Source: Coniochaeta sp. PMI_546 (lineage: Eukaryota > Ascomycota > Sordariomycetes > Coniochaetales > Coniochaetaceae). Taken from it: DNA of 64,000 bases. The translations under genes and the position numbers were made by a program. Location: positions 1,116,001 to 1,180,000 of the forward strand of contig MU271145.1 of the NCBI GenBank assembly GCA_021432605.1, written 5' to 3'. Below are positions 35,901 to 48,200 of the stretch, piece after piece (the first letter of the stretch is position 1; every line of letters starts with the position of its first letter). The notes below the pieces were generated by a model. The model worked only from the letters and a program-made list of their open reading frames with translations. It made no database searches and was not told the DNA's origin.

Positions 35901-38900
35901 TACGATCTAACAACCGTCCCGTGCTCAGCCGAAGTCTTCAAGGATCTATTGAAGAGCCCCATAATCGCCAAGACAGGCCTTGCAAGAACCCCCCCCAGGC
36001 CTACCTACCTTACCTGGATCCCTGCCGTACTAACCGACTCCACAGTGGTCCGTACGCAGAAGTCTGTGCAGTCATCCGCTTGTTTTAGCGCGGCAAGACA
36101 GAAAATAGCACAGGCTACTGTGGAGCAGAGGCTCTGGGCCGCCGGTTATCTGGCTCACCAAGAGGAATCGTGTCTCAAATATCAGTATCTTGGGATCGTC
36201 TTGGACTGAAACATTGGCGTCGATGGTGACCCGGTTTCCTCACCGCTGGCTGTGTTCACGGGGAGCTGGAGTTATGATTGCCGCTGATCTTTGGCCGTCA
36301 ACCTGCTGCAGTATTTTTCTGATATGTGCCAACCAGAAAGACGAACCGCGGCAGGAGGTCATTTAGCAGCCGCAGTAGAAACGAGTTTGAAGTTGACCTT
36401 CTTAGTGGCCTTTTTCGGGTTGCCAAACGCGGCGGAGTCTGGCATATGCAGCTACGATCCCCATGGATCTGCCATTCAATCCAAGTGTTGAAATTCGTTT
36501 CATGGCAGACTCGGACGACATTTATGTCATACCTCCACACCTATGGAAACTCTGTGCGCGACTTTGATTGGGAATGCTTTCATTGTTGCCCTCCTCGTCC
36601 TACTTTAAGCCTAGCCTGCTGCATGCTGCTGCATCTTGATCAAGTTCGCTTGATATCTTCTTGCGGTACCCCCACATCGCGGGGTTCTGTTCGGTGCAAC
36701 TTGACGCACATCTACGATATCATCACGGAGACGCTCCGACGGAGACTAGCCTATTAGGTAAATGCACGCTCACAGGACTCCCTAGACGGGACTGACTAAC
36801 ACTGCGTGTTCGGTGTCTACTGCGTATGGTAGCACGAAGTTTTCTAAGCCAAACTGGCTAGGAGCGTTCACCAAGAGAGCAATGATGCTTCAAGAGACAG
36901 ACCTTTGCAGACGCATGCACACCAAGGACGGTTCTCGTGATGAAGCAGCCACCTCGACGTTGGCGTCCCTCCGGCCCCGCGGACGCCTGCATTATTTGCA
37001 TCGAGACGGGCAAATCAAGTGCGATACGTCCTTCCCAAGTCGCTGCATCCCTCGTGGTCTCACCGCCTCGCCTCCATTACCTCGACCACTTGTTACCGTG
37101 GGATAATCCTCACCACCAGTGGCCCGGGCTCACCACGTCTTTCCCCTTCGAAGTGGACGTGACTGCTCTCACTCAGCTCTACGTTAATTGCTATTGACTT
37201 CCCAGCTCAAGGTGCTTATGTGAGAACACCCCCCTCCTCTTTCTAACAAGCATGTGAAGATTTGCAGCGCTGGAAACGATGAGAACCGAATCCTCTGAAG
37301 GGAGATGACGCAACCTTCACCTTGCGATTGGTGTCTTGCTATTCCACACTTTGCCCTTGCATCAACCTCCATCTAGAGGTAAACCTGTGGTGATGAGCGG
37401 GGCATATAACAGGGCACGTTGCTGCATCATAGGTTGCGCCCTCATATGAAAGGAGGGATGAAGCGCATTTCACTTCCACAAGCGACCAGTCGTATCTTGT
37501 GACACTGACGATCGCCGACCAGTACTATAGATCTACAGGTTTTGGGAAGGGTGGTAGGTTCAACCAGTCTTAGCACACGTAGCTCCCGATTGCCCAAGCC
37601 GCTTCTGCAAGCCTTCGCTCTAGCGCAGGCGCATCCGGCAGAGACCAGCGACCAATTGAGCATCTTCACCAGCTTCGTCAAGAGCCCCAAGGACACTCAG
37701 AACTCGATCTGCAAAGGTCCTTCGGGTCTGCTGCCTTGGTTGAAACATTTGTTTACTCAACCTCGCATAGCCAGAAAGTTCAGCCATACGTACCCATAGT
37801 AAAGATCGTGACGAAACGTGTTTGATGCCTACCATGATCCGCAATAAAGCGATGAGCAGGTAGCTCTGCTGATATGTCCAGCCACGACACTGACTCGCAG
37901 TGTGCTGATAATGGTCATCGCCGGCCGACAGCGGGACACCGGCGGAGCAGACTCGGCCCGGTGATGCAAATCGGCCGCCAACGGCGGTTGTTCCAGAATA
38001 TCGCTGAACCAGTTTATCTATAGACCAGGGTATTATGCAGCCGCACCCTAGCCACCTTTGGCTACTCTACTACACCTTGCCTCAATCGTTAATCCACGAT
38101 TGCACTTGCTGCAGTTTTGCCCCTACCTGACAAAAAAAAGAAAAGGCAGACTCGGAATGCTCTAGACCACACCTCGACGAAGCGCAAGTTCGCGCAGAGG
38201 CGACTTGAGCCAAAGCGGCTATTGACTAGGTAGGACCGCTCCAAATTCCCATCCTCGAGCACTGATACGCCAATTCGAGCCGGCTCACCGCTCATTTTCC
38301 ATGCACTGCGAGAAATTCTTTGTGCGTCTGAACACTTGCAGTGCGCTGCAGTAGCGAATGCGGTGTCTTCGTCGTGCATTTATATGGTCCATGCTCTGCG
38401 TCTAGCGCGACAAGACCGCTCTTAGTGGCCCCGTGGTCGTCAAATCCCAGCAAGTCAATCCCTTCGTGCATGTCGGCTAATGGCCAGTGATGAGGGGCAT
38501 TTTTTTAAGGGTCCTTCCTCCGGTCGAAGATCTCGTGGGGAAGAAGGAAAAAAGTCTGAGACATCACCTGAAAATGCGATCAGCAACACCTGTGGAAACC
38601 TGGGAAGTCCCTGGCACAGGATTCTTGGAAGGCCTGTAGAGCCATCACAGGAGAGCTCGACTTCCTAATTCGGGGGACCGCTAACTAAGGTCGTTCGCCA
38701 CACACAGCGAGGGGTTGGAATCATCTCGGAGCATGGGCTCCTGAGGAGCGCCGCGGGATCGGATGCAGAACCGTTGTGTGTTTTGTAAACGGCTTGGCGC
38801 GGCTCGGAAAGCCCCCTGTTAAACCAGGATCGGCTCCGCCGTCTCGACGCTGATATCTCTTTGCATTGAACTACACTGCAGACGCCTCTCTTGCGGTGGC

Positions 38901-40120
38901 GCGCAAGTGAACTTCTAAGTTCTGCTTGCCTACCCACGAGTTTGACCACACTTGTGTATCCCGTATGCGGACGAGTAGCAGACCACAGATTCCAAGTGCA
39001 GTATGGCCGCCCCGAACCCGATGGGCATCTATCCCCTACCTGGTAGCTTTGATGATCAGCGATCTCCATTGTAAGTCATGAAACTACAGCCTCTGTGACG
39101 GCGTTCCTCGTCAAATCCAGAGCATATGCCGCGGTATTGTACAACCGCCAGGCTGCATAGTGAGGCGTGACAGCTACACTTATGCGCAATGCCTCTCTAC
39201 CTCGTTGCAGCTCGCGCCACTTTCTAGATCAGAGGAGCTGACTTGGATATCGTCAGTCGACTCAACCCGGAGTCTGCGAGTGACCCTTTGCGGGATGTAT
39301 AAGCATCTGGTCCACAGGGAATCTCGCAACACACTGTCCCAATGTAACTTGCACCTACCCATGGTTTCAGTCCACCTTTGTGATATGGACAGGACGACTC
39401 AGCTCCAGATGGCAGAAGATCGGCAGGAGCAGAGGCCGTGGCCGGCATAGCTGGTATGCATGAAGCGAACATTTAGCAATCCTGATTCAGCTGGCCTCTA
39501 GTTGCAAATACAGAACAAAAACATTCTGCATGCTCGTTGTCACGACAAGACATGCGCCAACGAGATGCTTGGCACCTATATGGGTATGTATCCTGACGAA
39601 TGCTGGCGATAGACTATACTCTTGCTATCGCCGGGCGACGACTACTGGTGGAACATGGCGGCTATCGTTAGAGTTTATTTGGTCTTCTTCCACGTCGGAG
39701 ACCGCAGAACGGTATCAGATACCGATCAATCAGGACAAGCTTGTTAAGTCATATGCCACATGGGTTGTCAGTGAAGAGAATGCAAACCTTTGGCTTAGTG
39801 ATCAAAATAGTATATTGAATGGTTAGGTAGCCAGCATATAAGGCGTCTACGTTCGAGACCATCTCGTCATTTACACTTTACAGCCTCGAGTTGCCTACAC
39901 AACCACATATTCTCAAGTTGACGCATCCATTATAGATCGAGCACCATGTTTGAAACAATCTTTGGTCATATGGCCATTCATGTGAAGGACATGCCTTCAT
40001 CCTCGCATATCTATCAAGCGTTTCGAACGATTTAGCATGGTCTGTCTACACATCGCGTTATAACAATACAACCCTAACAGTAGTACAAGAGTACACATAT
40101 TCTACATATCATCAACCCAT
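32921..40120. other. 7.2 kb gene-poor region
   Basis: No open frame here exceeds about 145 codons and none has a domain I recognise. The left 400 bases should contain the LRR gene promoter, and the right end the 3' untranslated region of the membrane-protein gene. Frames at 35805-36209 (+) and 36326-36757 (+) are the longest but have no family resemblance. No terminal repeats, tRNA genes or transposase motifs were found by eye. Old, heavily mutated mobile DNA would look like this but cannot be shown here. Confidence 0.45.
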
Positions 40121-41122
40121 CTACTTATCATCCGGCTTCGCATGAATAAGCCTGTCGAGCGCCTTGCCCTCATCAAGGAACCACCCGCCCTTAACGTCAA
40201 GCTTCAGTTCCGCCTTCTTGACCCTGATCTTGGCAAACCCCTCCCTCGTCAACGCCCTCGCCATGCCCCTAAAAGCAGCCTTCACGCCCCTTCCGAAATG
40301 CCTAAAAGGCGCCGTCATGATGTGGTCGAGCTCGTACTGTCTGGCCTTGGCCTTCCTCTCCTCCTCCATCTTGGCGAGCCGCAGCTGCTCGCCAGGGGTC
40401 AACCTCTCCAGCCCTGCCTTCCCGCTCGCCGCGTACACCAAGCTGGCCACGGGGGCGGGGACGTGCACCTCCTCGAGGTTGTACCGCGTCTTCTTGAGCG
40501 GCAAGAACGGCACCCACCTCTTGGTCGCAAGCTCGAGCTGCAGACCGGCCGGACCGCTCCCCTTGTTTGCGGGGGCAGGGACGGGGACGGCGCTGATGCT
40601 CCTGACTATGCGGCTGGGCCAGCGCATCCAGTAGAAGCCGATGGTGGCCATGAAGCCGCAGATGACGGCGTAGCTGTGCGGCACCCACCAGGCTAGCCCT
40701 TGGGGGGTGTTGATGAAGATGGTGTAGTACTGCACGGCCACGTAGGAGATGCAGAAGGCGCCGGCGTTGAAGGCGCTGAAGGTGAACCAGAACTGGTTGG
40801 GGGCTTCGTAGAGGAGGGTCGGGGTGGTTTTGGAGGCGAGGAGGGCGGCGTAGGCCGGGGAGGGGGGAGGGGCGCGGGTCGTTGTGCTAGGGATGGCCTT
40901 TGGCGCGGGTTTGGATTTGGCGACTGGTGGTAGTGGTTTGGCAGTTGTGGTGGGTTTTGCAGAGGCTTGTAGCGATTGTAGGGTGCCGAACAGGTGGCGG
41001 GATATTGGGACGTGGCCGCGGCAGGCTATTCTTGCTGGCAATGGATGTATGAGGGTGCTGGGTGTCGGTCGGACGGAAAAGGAGAGGACGTGGGCGCAAA
41101 GGCCCCGAGAGAGGGACGGCAT
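40121..41122 (-). CDS. Mitochondrial two-helix membrane protein, TMEM223-like
   Basis: This single-exon gene encodes 333 residues. The N-terminus is rich in Arg/Ser and lacks acids for over 40 residues, as in a mitochondrial presequence. A Pro/Ala/Thr-rich linker follows, then the sequence LLYEAPNQFWF leading into two hydrophobic helices (about residues 115-140 and 148-168) joined by a short loop. The C-terminal part is basic and soluble (GEQLRLAKMEEERKAKARQ, RHFGRGVKAAFRGM). The layout resembles the TMEM223/TMEM186 class of inner-membrane assembly factors. The resemblance is one of architecture and a few positions, so the family name is tentative. It is divergently arranged with the pyruvate dehydrogenase E3-binding protein gene, 445 bases away, in keeping with a mitochondrial role. 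Confidence 0.75.
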   Translation of the reverse strand: MPSLSRGLCAHVLSFSVRPTPSTLIHPLPARIACRGHVPISRHLFGTLQSLQASAKPTTTAKPLPPVAKSKPAPKAIPSTTTRAPPPSPAYAALLASKTTPTLLYEAPNQFWFTFSAFNAGAFCISYVAVQYYTIFINTPQGLAWWVPHSYAVICGFMATIGFYWMRWPSRIVRSISAVPVPAPANKGSGPAGLQLELATKRWVPFLPLKKTRYNLEEVHVPAPVASLVYAASGKAGLERLTPGEQLRLAKMEEERKAKARQYELDHIMTAPFRHFGRGVKAAFRGMARALTREGFAKIRVKKAELKLDVKGGWFLDEGKALDRLIHAKPDDK

Positions 41123-41567
41123 CTGAGCCAGGATCAGTACCTATTTAATACATATGTCCTAGTTTAAGGCTTGACAATTCACTACTCACCTTGAGATCAG
41201 AGGCAGCTCTACTACTAATCAGGTAGTAGGTATAGCTGCAGCTCTGGAAACGTTGAATACTGATGTCAAAAATATATCGGAGCTCGGTACAAATGTTTTG
41301 CGACCAGCTTCCCGGTTCTTGGTCCCACTTAAAATGGTGGGGGCGGCTCTAGAAGCGTGGGGGGTCGAGTAAAGCCTGTTCATTCGTTGGAGGTGGATCC
41401 ACTTAAGCTTTTCGGCGGTAGAGGTCCGTGCTTCCAATTCCAATTCGGATCCCCAACACTTCGACAATTATATTTCTCGCTGGTGGGTGGCAGCTTCCAA
41501 CGTCACCAAACACTCCCTAACACGGACGGACTGTCAACACGCTTTGACCGTCCCCTAAAAAGCCACA
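41123..41567. promoter_or_regulatory. Shared divergent promoter of two mitochondrial protein genes
   Basis: The 445 bases between the start codons at 41122 (minus) and 41568 (plus) must hold both promoters. No clear TATA box is present on either side. Motifs were not resolved further. Confidence 0.45.
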
Positions 41568-42939
41568 ATGGCTTCCTTTGCAACGGCATCGCGTCTCTCC
41601 GCAAGGCTCGTGAGGCGGACATTGCCTCGCGATGCCACCATTAGAGGTCAGTTAGGCACTCAAGCAAGCAAGGCACGAGAGAAAGTGTCTTTCGCTGACA
41701 CACGTCTCGGATCCAGGCTTCCGAACCTCTGCAGCTGCCCTCGCTGCCCAGAACTTCACAATGCCTGCCCTGTCTCCGACCATGACCGAGGGCAACATCG
41801 CCGCATGGAGGGTCAAGGAGGGTGAGAAGTTCGCCGCCGGCGACGTGCTGCTCGAGATCGAGACCGACAAGGCCACCATGGACGTCGAGGCTCAGGAGGA
41901 CGGTATCCTGATGAAGATCATGCAGGGCGACGGCAGCAAGCAAGTGCCGGTCGGGAGCCGGATAGCAGTCATTGCCGAGGAGGGAGACGACATCAGCTCC
42001 CTAGAGATCCCACCAGACAGCGAAGCCAAGAAGCCCGAAGCCGGCAAGGAGGCCGCAAAGCCCACCGAAACGACTAGGAGCCCCAACCCAGAGACACAGC
42101 CCGACTCCCCGGCCCCTGTAACAGCGCAAGAGTCGACCAAGGCAAAGGCAAAGGCGGCGAAGCAGACGCGGCCACTCCTGCCGTCAGTCTCTCACCTGCT
42201 CAAGGAGAACGGCCTGGACGAGTCTGCCGTCGCCGACATGACACCTACCGGACCCAACAACCGTCTCCTGAAGGGCGACGTCCTCGCCTATCTCGGCAAG
42301 GTCAAGGCCGATGTCCCTGCCGCGATATCAGCGCGCTTCGACCACCAGTCCCACCTCGACCTCACCAACATCAAGGTGTCCATCGCCCAGCCCAAGGCCG
42401 CTCCGATCCCCGAAAAGACCGAGAAGAGCCAGGCGCCGGTGCAGGAAGACGCCGTGGTTGCTCTGCCCGTCTCGCTGGAAGCCGTCATCGCTGTCCAACA
42501 GAAGGTCAGCCAGACACTGGGCACCTTCCTGCCGCTTTCAACGTTCATTGCGAGAGCCACCGAACTGGCCAACGACGAGCTGCCGCTCCCGGCCGGAGCC
42601 AAGCCGACGGCAGACGACCTCTTCAACCAGGTCCTTGGTCTCGACAAGGTCAAAGCCTCGTCTCGCGGTCGTTATCTCCCACAAGTGTCCGCTATCCCGC
42701 CTGCGTCATTGCTCGGCCCTCGCCCCGCCCCGCGTCAAGTGGACATCATTGATATTCTCGCTGCTCCTGCTAAGAAGGCTTCGGCTCCCAAGCCGAGGAG
42801 TCAGTTTACCCCGGGGACGGCCAGCGGGGTCAATGTGTTCAGCCTTACTGTCCCCAAGCCCGAGGAGAAGCGGGCACGTGTGTTTCTAGAGCGTGTCAAG
42901 TTGGTGCTGGAGAATGACCCTGGGAGGCTGGTGCTGTGA
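41568..42939 (+). CDS. PDX1: Pyruvate dehydrogenase complex protein X (E3-binding protein)
   Basis: Two exons (41568-41646 and 41717-42939) encode 433 residues. A basic mitochondrial presequence (about 1-37, with RLSARLVRRTLPRD) precedes a lipoyl domain starting MPALSPTM at residue 42, with the lipoylated Lys78 in ETDKATM. A charged Pro/Lys linker follows, then the E3-binding domain at about 181-220 (PSVSHLLKENGL ... TGPNNRLLKGDVLAYL). The C-terminal part is diverged from the E2 acyltransferase and lacks the catalytic His in the HxxxDG motif. The protein thus fits the non-catalytic subunit that docks dihydrolipoamide dehydrogenase onto the pyruvate dehydrogenase core. The 70-base intron is placed at GTCAGT..CCAG so that the presequence joins FRTSAAA in frame. 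E2 itself is ruled out by the missing active site. Confidence 0.92.
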
Positions 42940-43308
42940 GAGGGGACCGGGTGTGTTCTGTAAATGTATAGCTGGCGAATACCTAGACTTGAATCCCCTG
43001 CTTAATTTGAGCATTGATTAACTGGCATTGTTAGAACATGTATTAACAACAACATACGCAAGCGTAGCTTTGTTTGAGTGAAGTCGCGATCATAAGAGTC
43101 CCCATGTCAAATCTCCTCTCATCGTACCCATAAACTCCCGGTGCTGCGTAAACAATTCGGCAAGGATAACAATCCAACACATCATAAAGAGGGAATAGTC
43201 AAACCCATCTCCCCCATACCGTATCGCTTCGTCTCTCATAACCAGAACCTGGCCTTACCCCCAGGGCATTCCTGACAAGAAAACACGAACCACACCTCCC
43301 AGGAAACC
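42940..43308. other. Intergenic, convergent 3' ends
   Basis: These 370 bases separate the stops of PDX1 (plus) and the CoA-transferase gene (minus). They probably hold the two 3' untranslated regions. No gene seen. Confidence 0.5.
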
Positions 43309-45203
43309 CTAGTCCTCCCCACAAAGAACCTCCTCATCGACCTCCCACCCTTCCCAAGAAGCCTCATCAAACCCATTCGGCCGACTAGCCCGCACATGCC
43401 CGACCCTCACCCCCCCAACCCTAACCGGCTCCCTCGGCCACCTCACCACGCCCCCGTACCCACGACTCCAAGCCTCCCGCATGGTCCCCTCCCCAAACAA
43501 CCCCGGCGCCACGCGCCTGACGCCCCTCAGCGCCCTCCTCCCGACCTCGTCGACGCTATCGCTGTGCCTGAGGGCAAAGAACCCCCTCCCCTCCCTGTCC
43601 TTATCCGAGCCGAACCCGTGCGCCAGGCGGATCCGCCGCTGGACCTCGTCCGGGTACGGCCCCAAGCCGAGCAGGAAGACGTCGTACTGGCACAGGCTAG
43701 TGCGGCAGGCGTAGCTTCCCCCGTGGCGCGAGCGGTTGTAAAGCGCTGTCAGGGCCGCGGCCGCACCGAGGGCGCCGGTGCCGTAGTCCGACATCGGGAA
43801 GGGCGGGACGACGGGCTCCGACAGGCCCATGAAGGAACCCTGGGTCCAGGCCACGCCTGTGACGCAGTCGGCTATCTGCTGCCAGCCTGGGCGGGACGAC
43901 CAGTCTGATGTTGTTGAGGGGGGGCGGGAGGGGGGTTTGTGGAGGCCGTTGGTGGTGGCATGTGGGTTGGTTTGTGCCTTGTGGGGGGCTAGCTGCGGAC
44001 CGCCGAAGCAGTCCTCGGCGACGTACACGAAGCCCTTGCCGCGCCGGCGGGCGAGAGAGGAGAGGTGGGCGGGTCCATAGCCGAGCTTCTCGAGCGCGCC
44101 GGGACGGTAGCCGTCGATGAGGACGTCGGCTTCGGCCAGGAGGGTGTCGAAGATGGCGCGGTCGTGCGGGGTCTTGAGGTCGAGCGAGGTGGTGTGCTTC
44201 CCCGTGTTGACGTCCAGCTGGAAGAATGGTACGTCTGGCAGTCGGTCTGATGTCACTTTCAGCACCTGCGCCCCGTGAGCGGCAAGGGACCGTCCGATGA
44301 TCGGTCCGGCGATGATCCGGCAGAGCTCCAGGACTTTGATGCCCTGGAGGACTTGAGGGTTGGAGCTGGAGTGTTGTTGTTGTTGGTGTCGAGAGAAAGG
44401 TATAGGAGGTGTCGAACGCTCGAGAGGGGTGACTGTGAACGGTGGCGTGGAGCAGAGTGCCTGGCCGTGAGGGGTTCTCCTGAACTGCTCCCACTTCAGG
44501 GCCTCGATGCCTGCCTGCCGGTGACGCTTGTTTAGCTCTTCGAGTTCGGACACTCTGAATTTCTTCACGCCCCTCCCAATGGCCTCGATGCATTGCCGAT
44601 AGTCTGTCAGGTCCGGCCTGAACGCAGGTAGGCCGAGCATCTTCAGGGTCGTCGTCGCATCCAGGGATCCGTGTATATGGTAGTATCTACCCCTGTCCTT
44701 AGTCTCAAAGAGGTTGGCCGACAGGCGACGATAGATGTTTGACTGTGCCTGGTTCAGGTCGGTATCTATGGCAATGGTAGTGTGTAAGCGGGCCGGTATC
44801 GAGAGTTTCGACGTCCATATATCTAACCTGGTATCTTCTCCTTGACCCTAACGTCTCCCTTGCTCAGGCCGTCTATTGTTGTCAGATAGGCCGACATAAG
44901 GAAGCAAGCGATCTTGTCCATGTCGACACATATGGTTCTTGGCTCTACGCCGTATCGCACGTCAGCTATTGCTGCCACGATACACCCCTCCAAGGCCTTG
45001 ATGGCCGCGGTGGCCTCTTGTTCCTTCAATGGGCATGGAAAGTGCAAAGCTGCTCCACATGACGAGGGCGAGCTAAATCGAACGTCCTTGGCGTACTCGA
45101 CAATCTCGTCTGGGAGCTGGCCATGAACGGACAGAAGCAGCGAGTCTAGCGTGACGTTTGCCCCCTCAACGACCGAGTATGGGCGGCGAGCTTCGAAGTT
45201 CAT
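43309..45203 (-). CDS. CaiB/BaiF-type (family III) CoA-transferase
   Basis: Two exons (45203-44828 and 44765-43309) give 610 residues. The core family signature sits at about residues 255-420: LQGIKVLELCRIIAGPIIGR, followed by GAQVLKV, LDLKTPHDRAIF, ADVLIDGYRPGALEKLGYG and, further on, the segment around SDYGTGALGAAAALTAL. Family III enzymes move CoA between carboxylic acids, or racemise 2-methylacyl-CoA. The first 250 residues form an N-terminal region also seen in other fungal members, in which a half-domain precedes the signature (with IYRRLSANLFETKDRGRYYHIHGS). The usual catalytic Asp is not identified with confidence, so activity is uncertain. The intron is placed at GTTAGA..ATAG. The next plus-strand gene is a Zn2Cys6 regulator 3.5 kb away. 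Confidence 0.87.
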
Positions 45204-48200
45204 GATTTGCTTATACGAATCCCAGTTTCAGATGTGCTACGAGTAGGGCCCGGAAAGTCGTCCATACACGAAGCTGGAGACCAATGCGACCTGGAGAAGC
45301 CCGACCTTTATGCTTTGCCCAGCCATGCTCCAAGAAAGGCTCGTCCCCACTCGGGACCATTCACTATCGTCATTAGCCATGGTCCATCCAGAGTATAGTG
45401 GTAGCGAGGTGAGCTGCTTTCGCCATCTCGCCTCGCTCCACTAGGCTCCTGGATAGTTGTCACTATGATACGACTCTCGTAAACAATAGCCGAAGATAGT
45501 GACTGATCCGTGTCCATGGATGTCATTGTCATGTTACACCGGGTAAGGGTTCATATCTGACACGACCTGTCAACCCGCACCAAGGACCAACCTGCCATAT
45601 CCGTTCGCGATCACCGGGGCCGTCTTCTATCTTGGGCGAAGGCCATGCGGCAGGAACGGATGTTGGCAAGTACGATGCAGCATTCGGATAACTATTCCGA
45701 TTGCAAGTATCCGTAGATACTATCACCGAGAACCCAGCCAGTAAGAGATCGGCACGCGAAAGCATGGTCGTGTTGACTAAATGCTTGTAATAATCTCTCT
45801 ATGCCACTTGGAGGCAGACAAGAGAGACAGACGACAAGGGTCGGCACACGGAGCTATACCTAGACGGACAGCCGGCTTCGGAGACGGTGTTTGGACGGTC
45901 GAGCCGGCGTCCGAGGCCAAGAGTAAGTTCCTCGGTGGCGGATGCGGTGACCTCTGAGGGGGTGGTTTAGATAGGCGACGGAGTGAAGCGGCCGCAGGCG
46001 GCTCTTATCTAGTGTGACGCCACGATTGCGTGCAGCATTTGGATGCAGCGTCGTCATTGAACAACGCTGCCCGATGTACCTCTATACCTGTCGCTAGGAG
46101 GGTTGATAGATGCCGATAAGTGTCTTGGTCAACTTCGCGTGCCTACTCATCATGGCTGCCGTGCCAATGCCCAAGAGAAGTTACTCCGTGATCCTCGTTC
46201 GGACGCAGCCAACATGCTCACAGCACGTCTTGTACTGTGGCTGCGTGATAATATCGCTATGACGAGGGACAAGCCTGGCATCGGTGGATTTCTGGGGGTC
46301 GGTTGATGTGCCCGGTAGCCGCCTGGTCCCAACATGTGGAGTAGCATGGATACCGTAGCCATAGAAACACGACGTTTTAGCTGTTGTATAGTCCTATGCC
46401 GGGCAAGGTTGACAAGCAATGAGAACCTGGATGCCGTGTTCTAGCCCCTGTCCATCTGAGATTGTAACATGATAACAGAAACCTTAGATTGGATGGCGAG
46501 ATATCCTTTGGCCGAGATCAGATGTAGCTTCAGACGAATCGGGACTTTGATGCTTGAGGAGAGAGACTTTCGGTTTGACCCTGAGTTTGAAAGGTCCAGG
46601 TGTTGGGACTCTATGCACGACTTGCTCTGCAGTGCTATTGTAGACTTTTCGTACCTACTTTACTGAACGATGAGACAGGACAAGGAAGACGAAATGGTTC
46701 AACGACGACAATCCTGTGTATTTTCTTCCTCGCTACAGTGCTCAGTACATAGTAAGGGAAGGTAAGGTAGCCCTAGAATTAGATCCATGCAAGTAAGTAC
46801 AACTGTACCCTGGCTGGTTCCTTCCTCCACGACGCTAGAGATTTAGTGCACTCCAGAGAGTACAGTCCATGTAAAGTACTCCCGGGTAGACTAATTTAAT
46901 AGGCACCTTAGCTTCCTTTTCCAGAATCCGTACTAATGTTCAACCTAACGCGGTGATCGACTCGCCTGCCCTCTTCATTATAAGGTAGTTTACGATTCAC
47001 AAGGTTGACAACTTTCAATGACTTTGCCTCTGGACCAAGAAGAGGAGTTGCTGGCGCGGTGTCATCCGGAACACGAGCTGGTCAGATGGGTATTGCCCAG
47101 GCGGGCTTAGGTGCCTTATCCGATGCGATGTCGCGGATTTGATAGGAAAGCCGGGTGCATCATCCTATCTCTCTCGCATGCACCTTTCACGCACGTCCTT
47201 AGCACATCATCGCATCTTCGTTTCCGCACCGCGTTCCAATGTCCGTTAGGTACCCAGCCATCAGACGAGATGGACCCCTTCAACAAGTATTCCAAGCTAA
47301 GGTACTGAGGCTGTGCGAAACTCCGGCATGCCCAGATAGCCAAGGCTTGGTCTTTGTCAAGACAGAGATCCAAAATCATGACGAGCTTGATGCGGACTCC
47401 TTCATCAACGGATTCAACGCAGGTATCTCAGGTACCACCTGTCCTACCGGGAGGCCCCTTCATGCTAACGGTACACCCTTACCATCAAGAACTACCTATC
47501 TATCCAAGGTACCTTAGCATGGAAGGGTAAGAGTCATTGATGACTGAATGTCTTCTGTATATCAGTGTCCTCTCTGTGGATGGTTAGTATTCATTCCAGC
47601 AATCGATCGAGATGATACGCCAGCATACCGAAGGTTATCTATCAGGCACGATGGACCTTGACCTAAACACATGCGGCTTCTGCACACTCATTGCTTGTGC
47701 GAGGCCTTCTGCAGAGGTCTAGAAGCGAGCGGGGTTAGGAAATCGTTCTCGAGAAGAAAGGTCGGGCAAGTCTCCATGCCCGTCAATTGGCTGGCCTGGA
47801 CGGTCTTCTCCAGCACCTCATCTCACGCCGCCCTCGGCGATCCTTAGCGACCCAACATGGCAAATCTGACCGCCGTGTGTTAAGTCAGTACATCTCGTCG
47901 AGTTCCACACCAACAATCTCGCACACCTACAACCCTGCTGCAGCAGCACCCAGAACCTCATCTGTGGCATCCGTGGCATCTGTGGCTACCTCGTTCACGT
48001 GCGCGGAATAGCCCCGAATGCGGCCCAACGGATTTGCCTGCTACTCACGAAACCTTTCTCTGCCCAGTGGCTGGTTATTCCCTCCCCTACAACACTTCCT
48101 GGTGTCTTGTGTAGACCGGTTCCACGATCCACCAGTTATATATTCTACCAGGTGTATCATTGTCGCGCATACTAATACCGCCCTGGACCAATTTACGTCG

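Noticed and set aside
39003-39070. ATG followed by 22 protein-like codons ending at a perfect GTAAGT donor
   Set aside because: No second exon could be found within 500 bases; chance is likely in a long spacer.
43396-43908. 170-codon plus-strand Pro-rich frame
   Set aside because: Antisense to the C-terminal part of the CoA-transferase; composition explained by the real gene's Gly/Arg codons.
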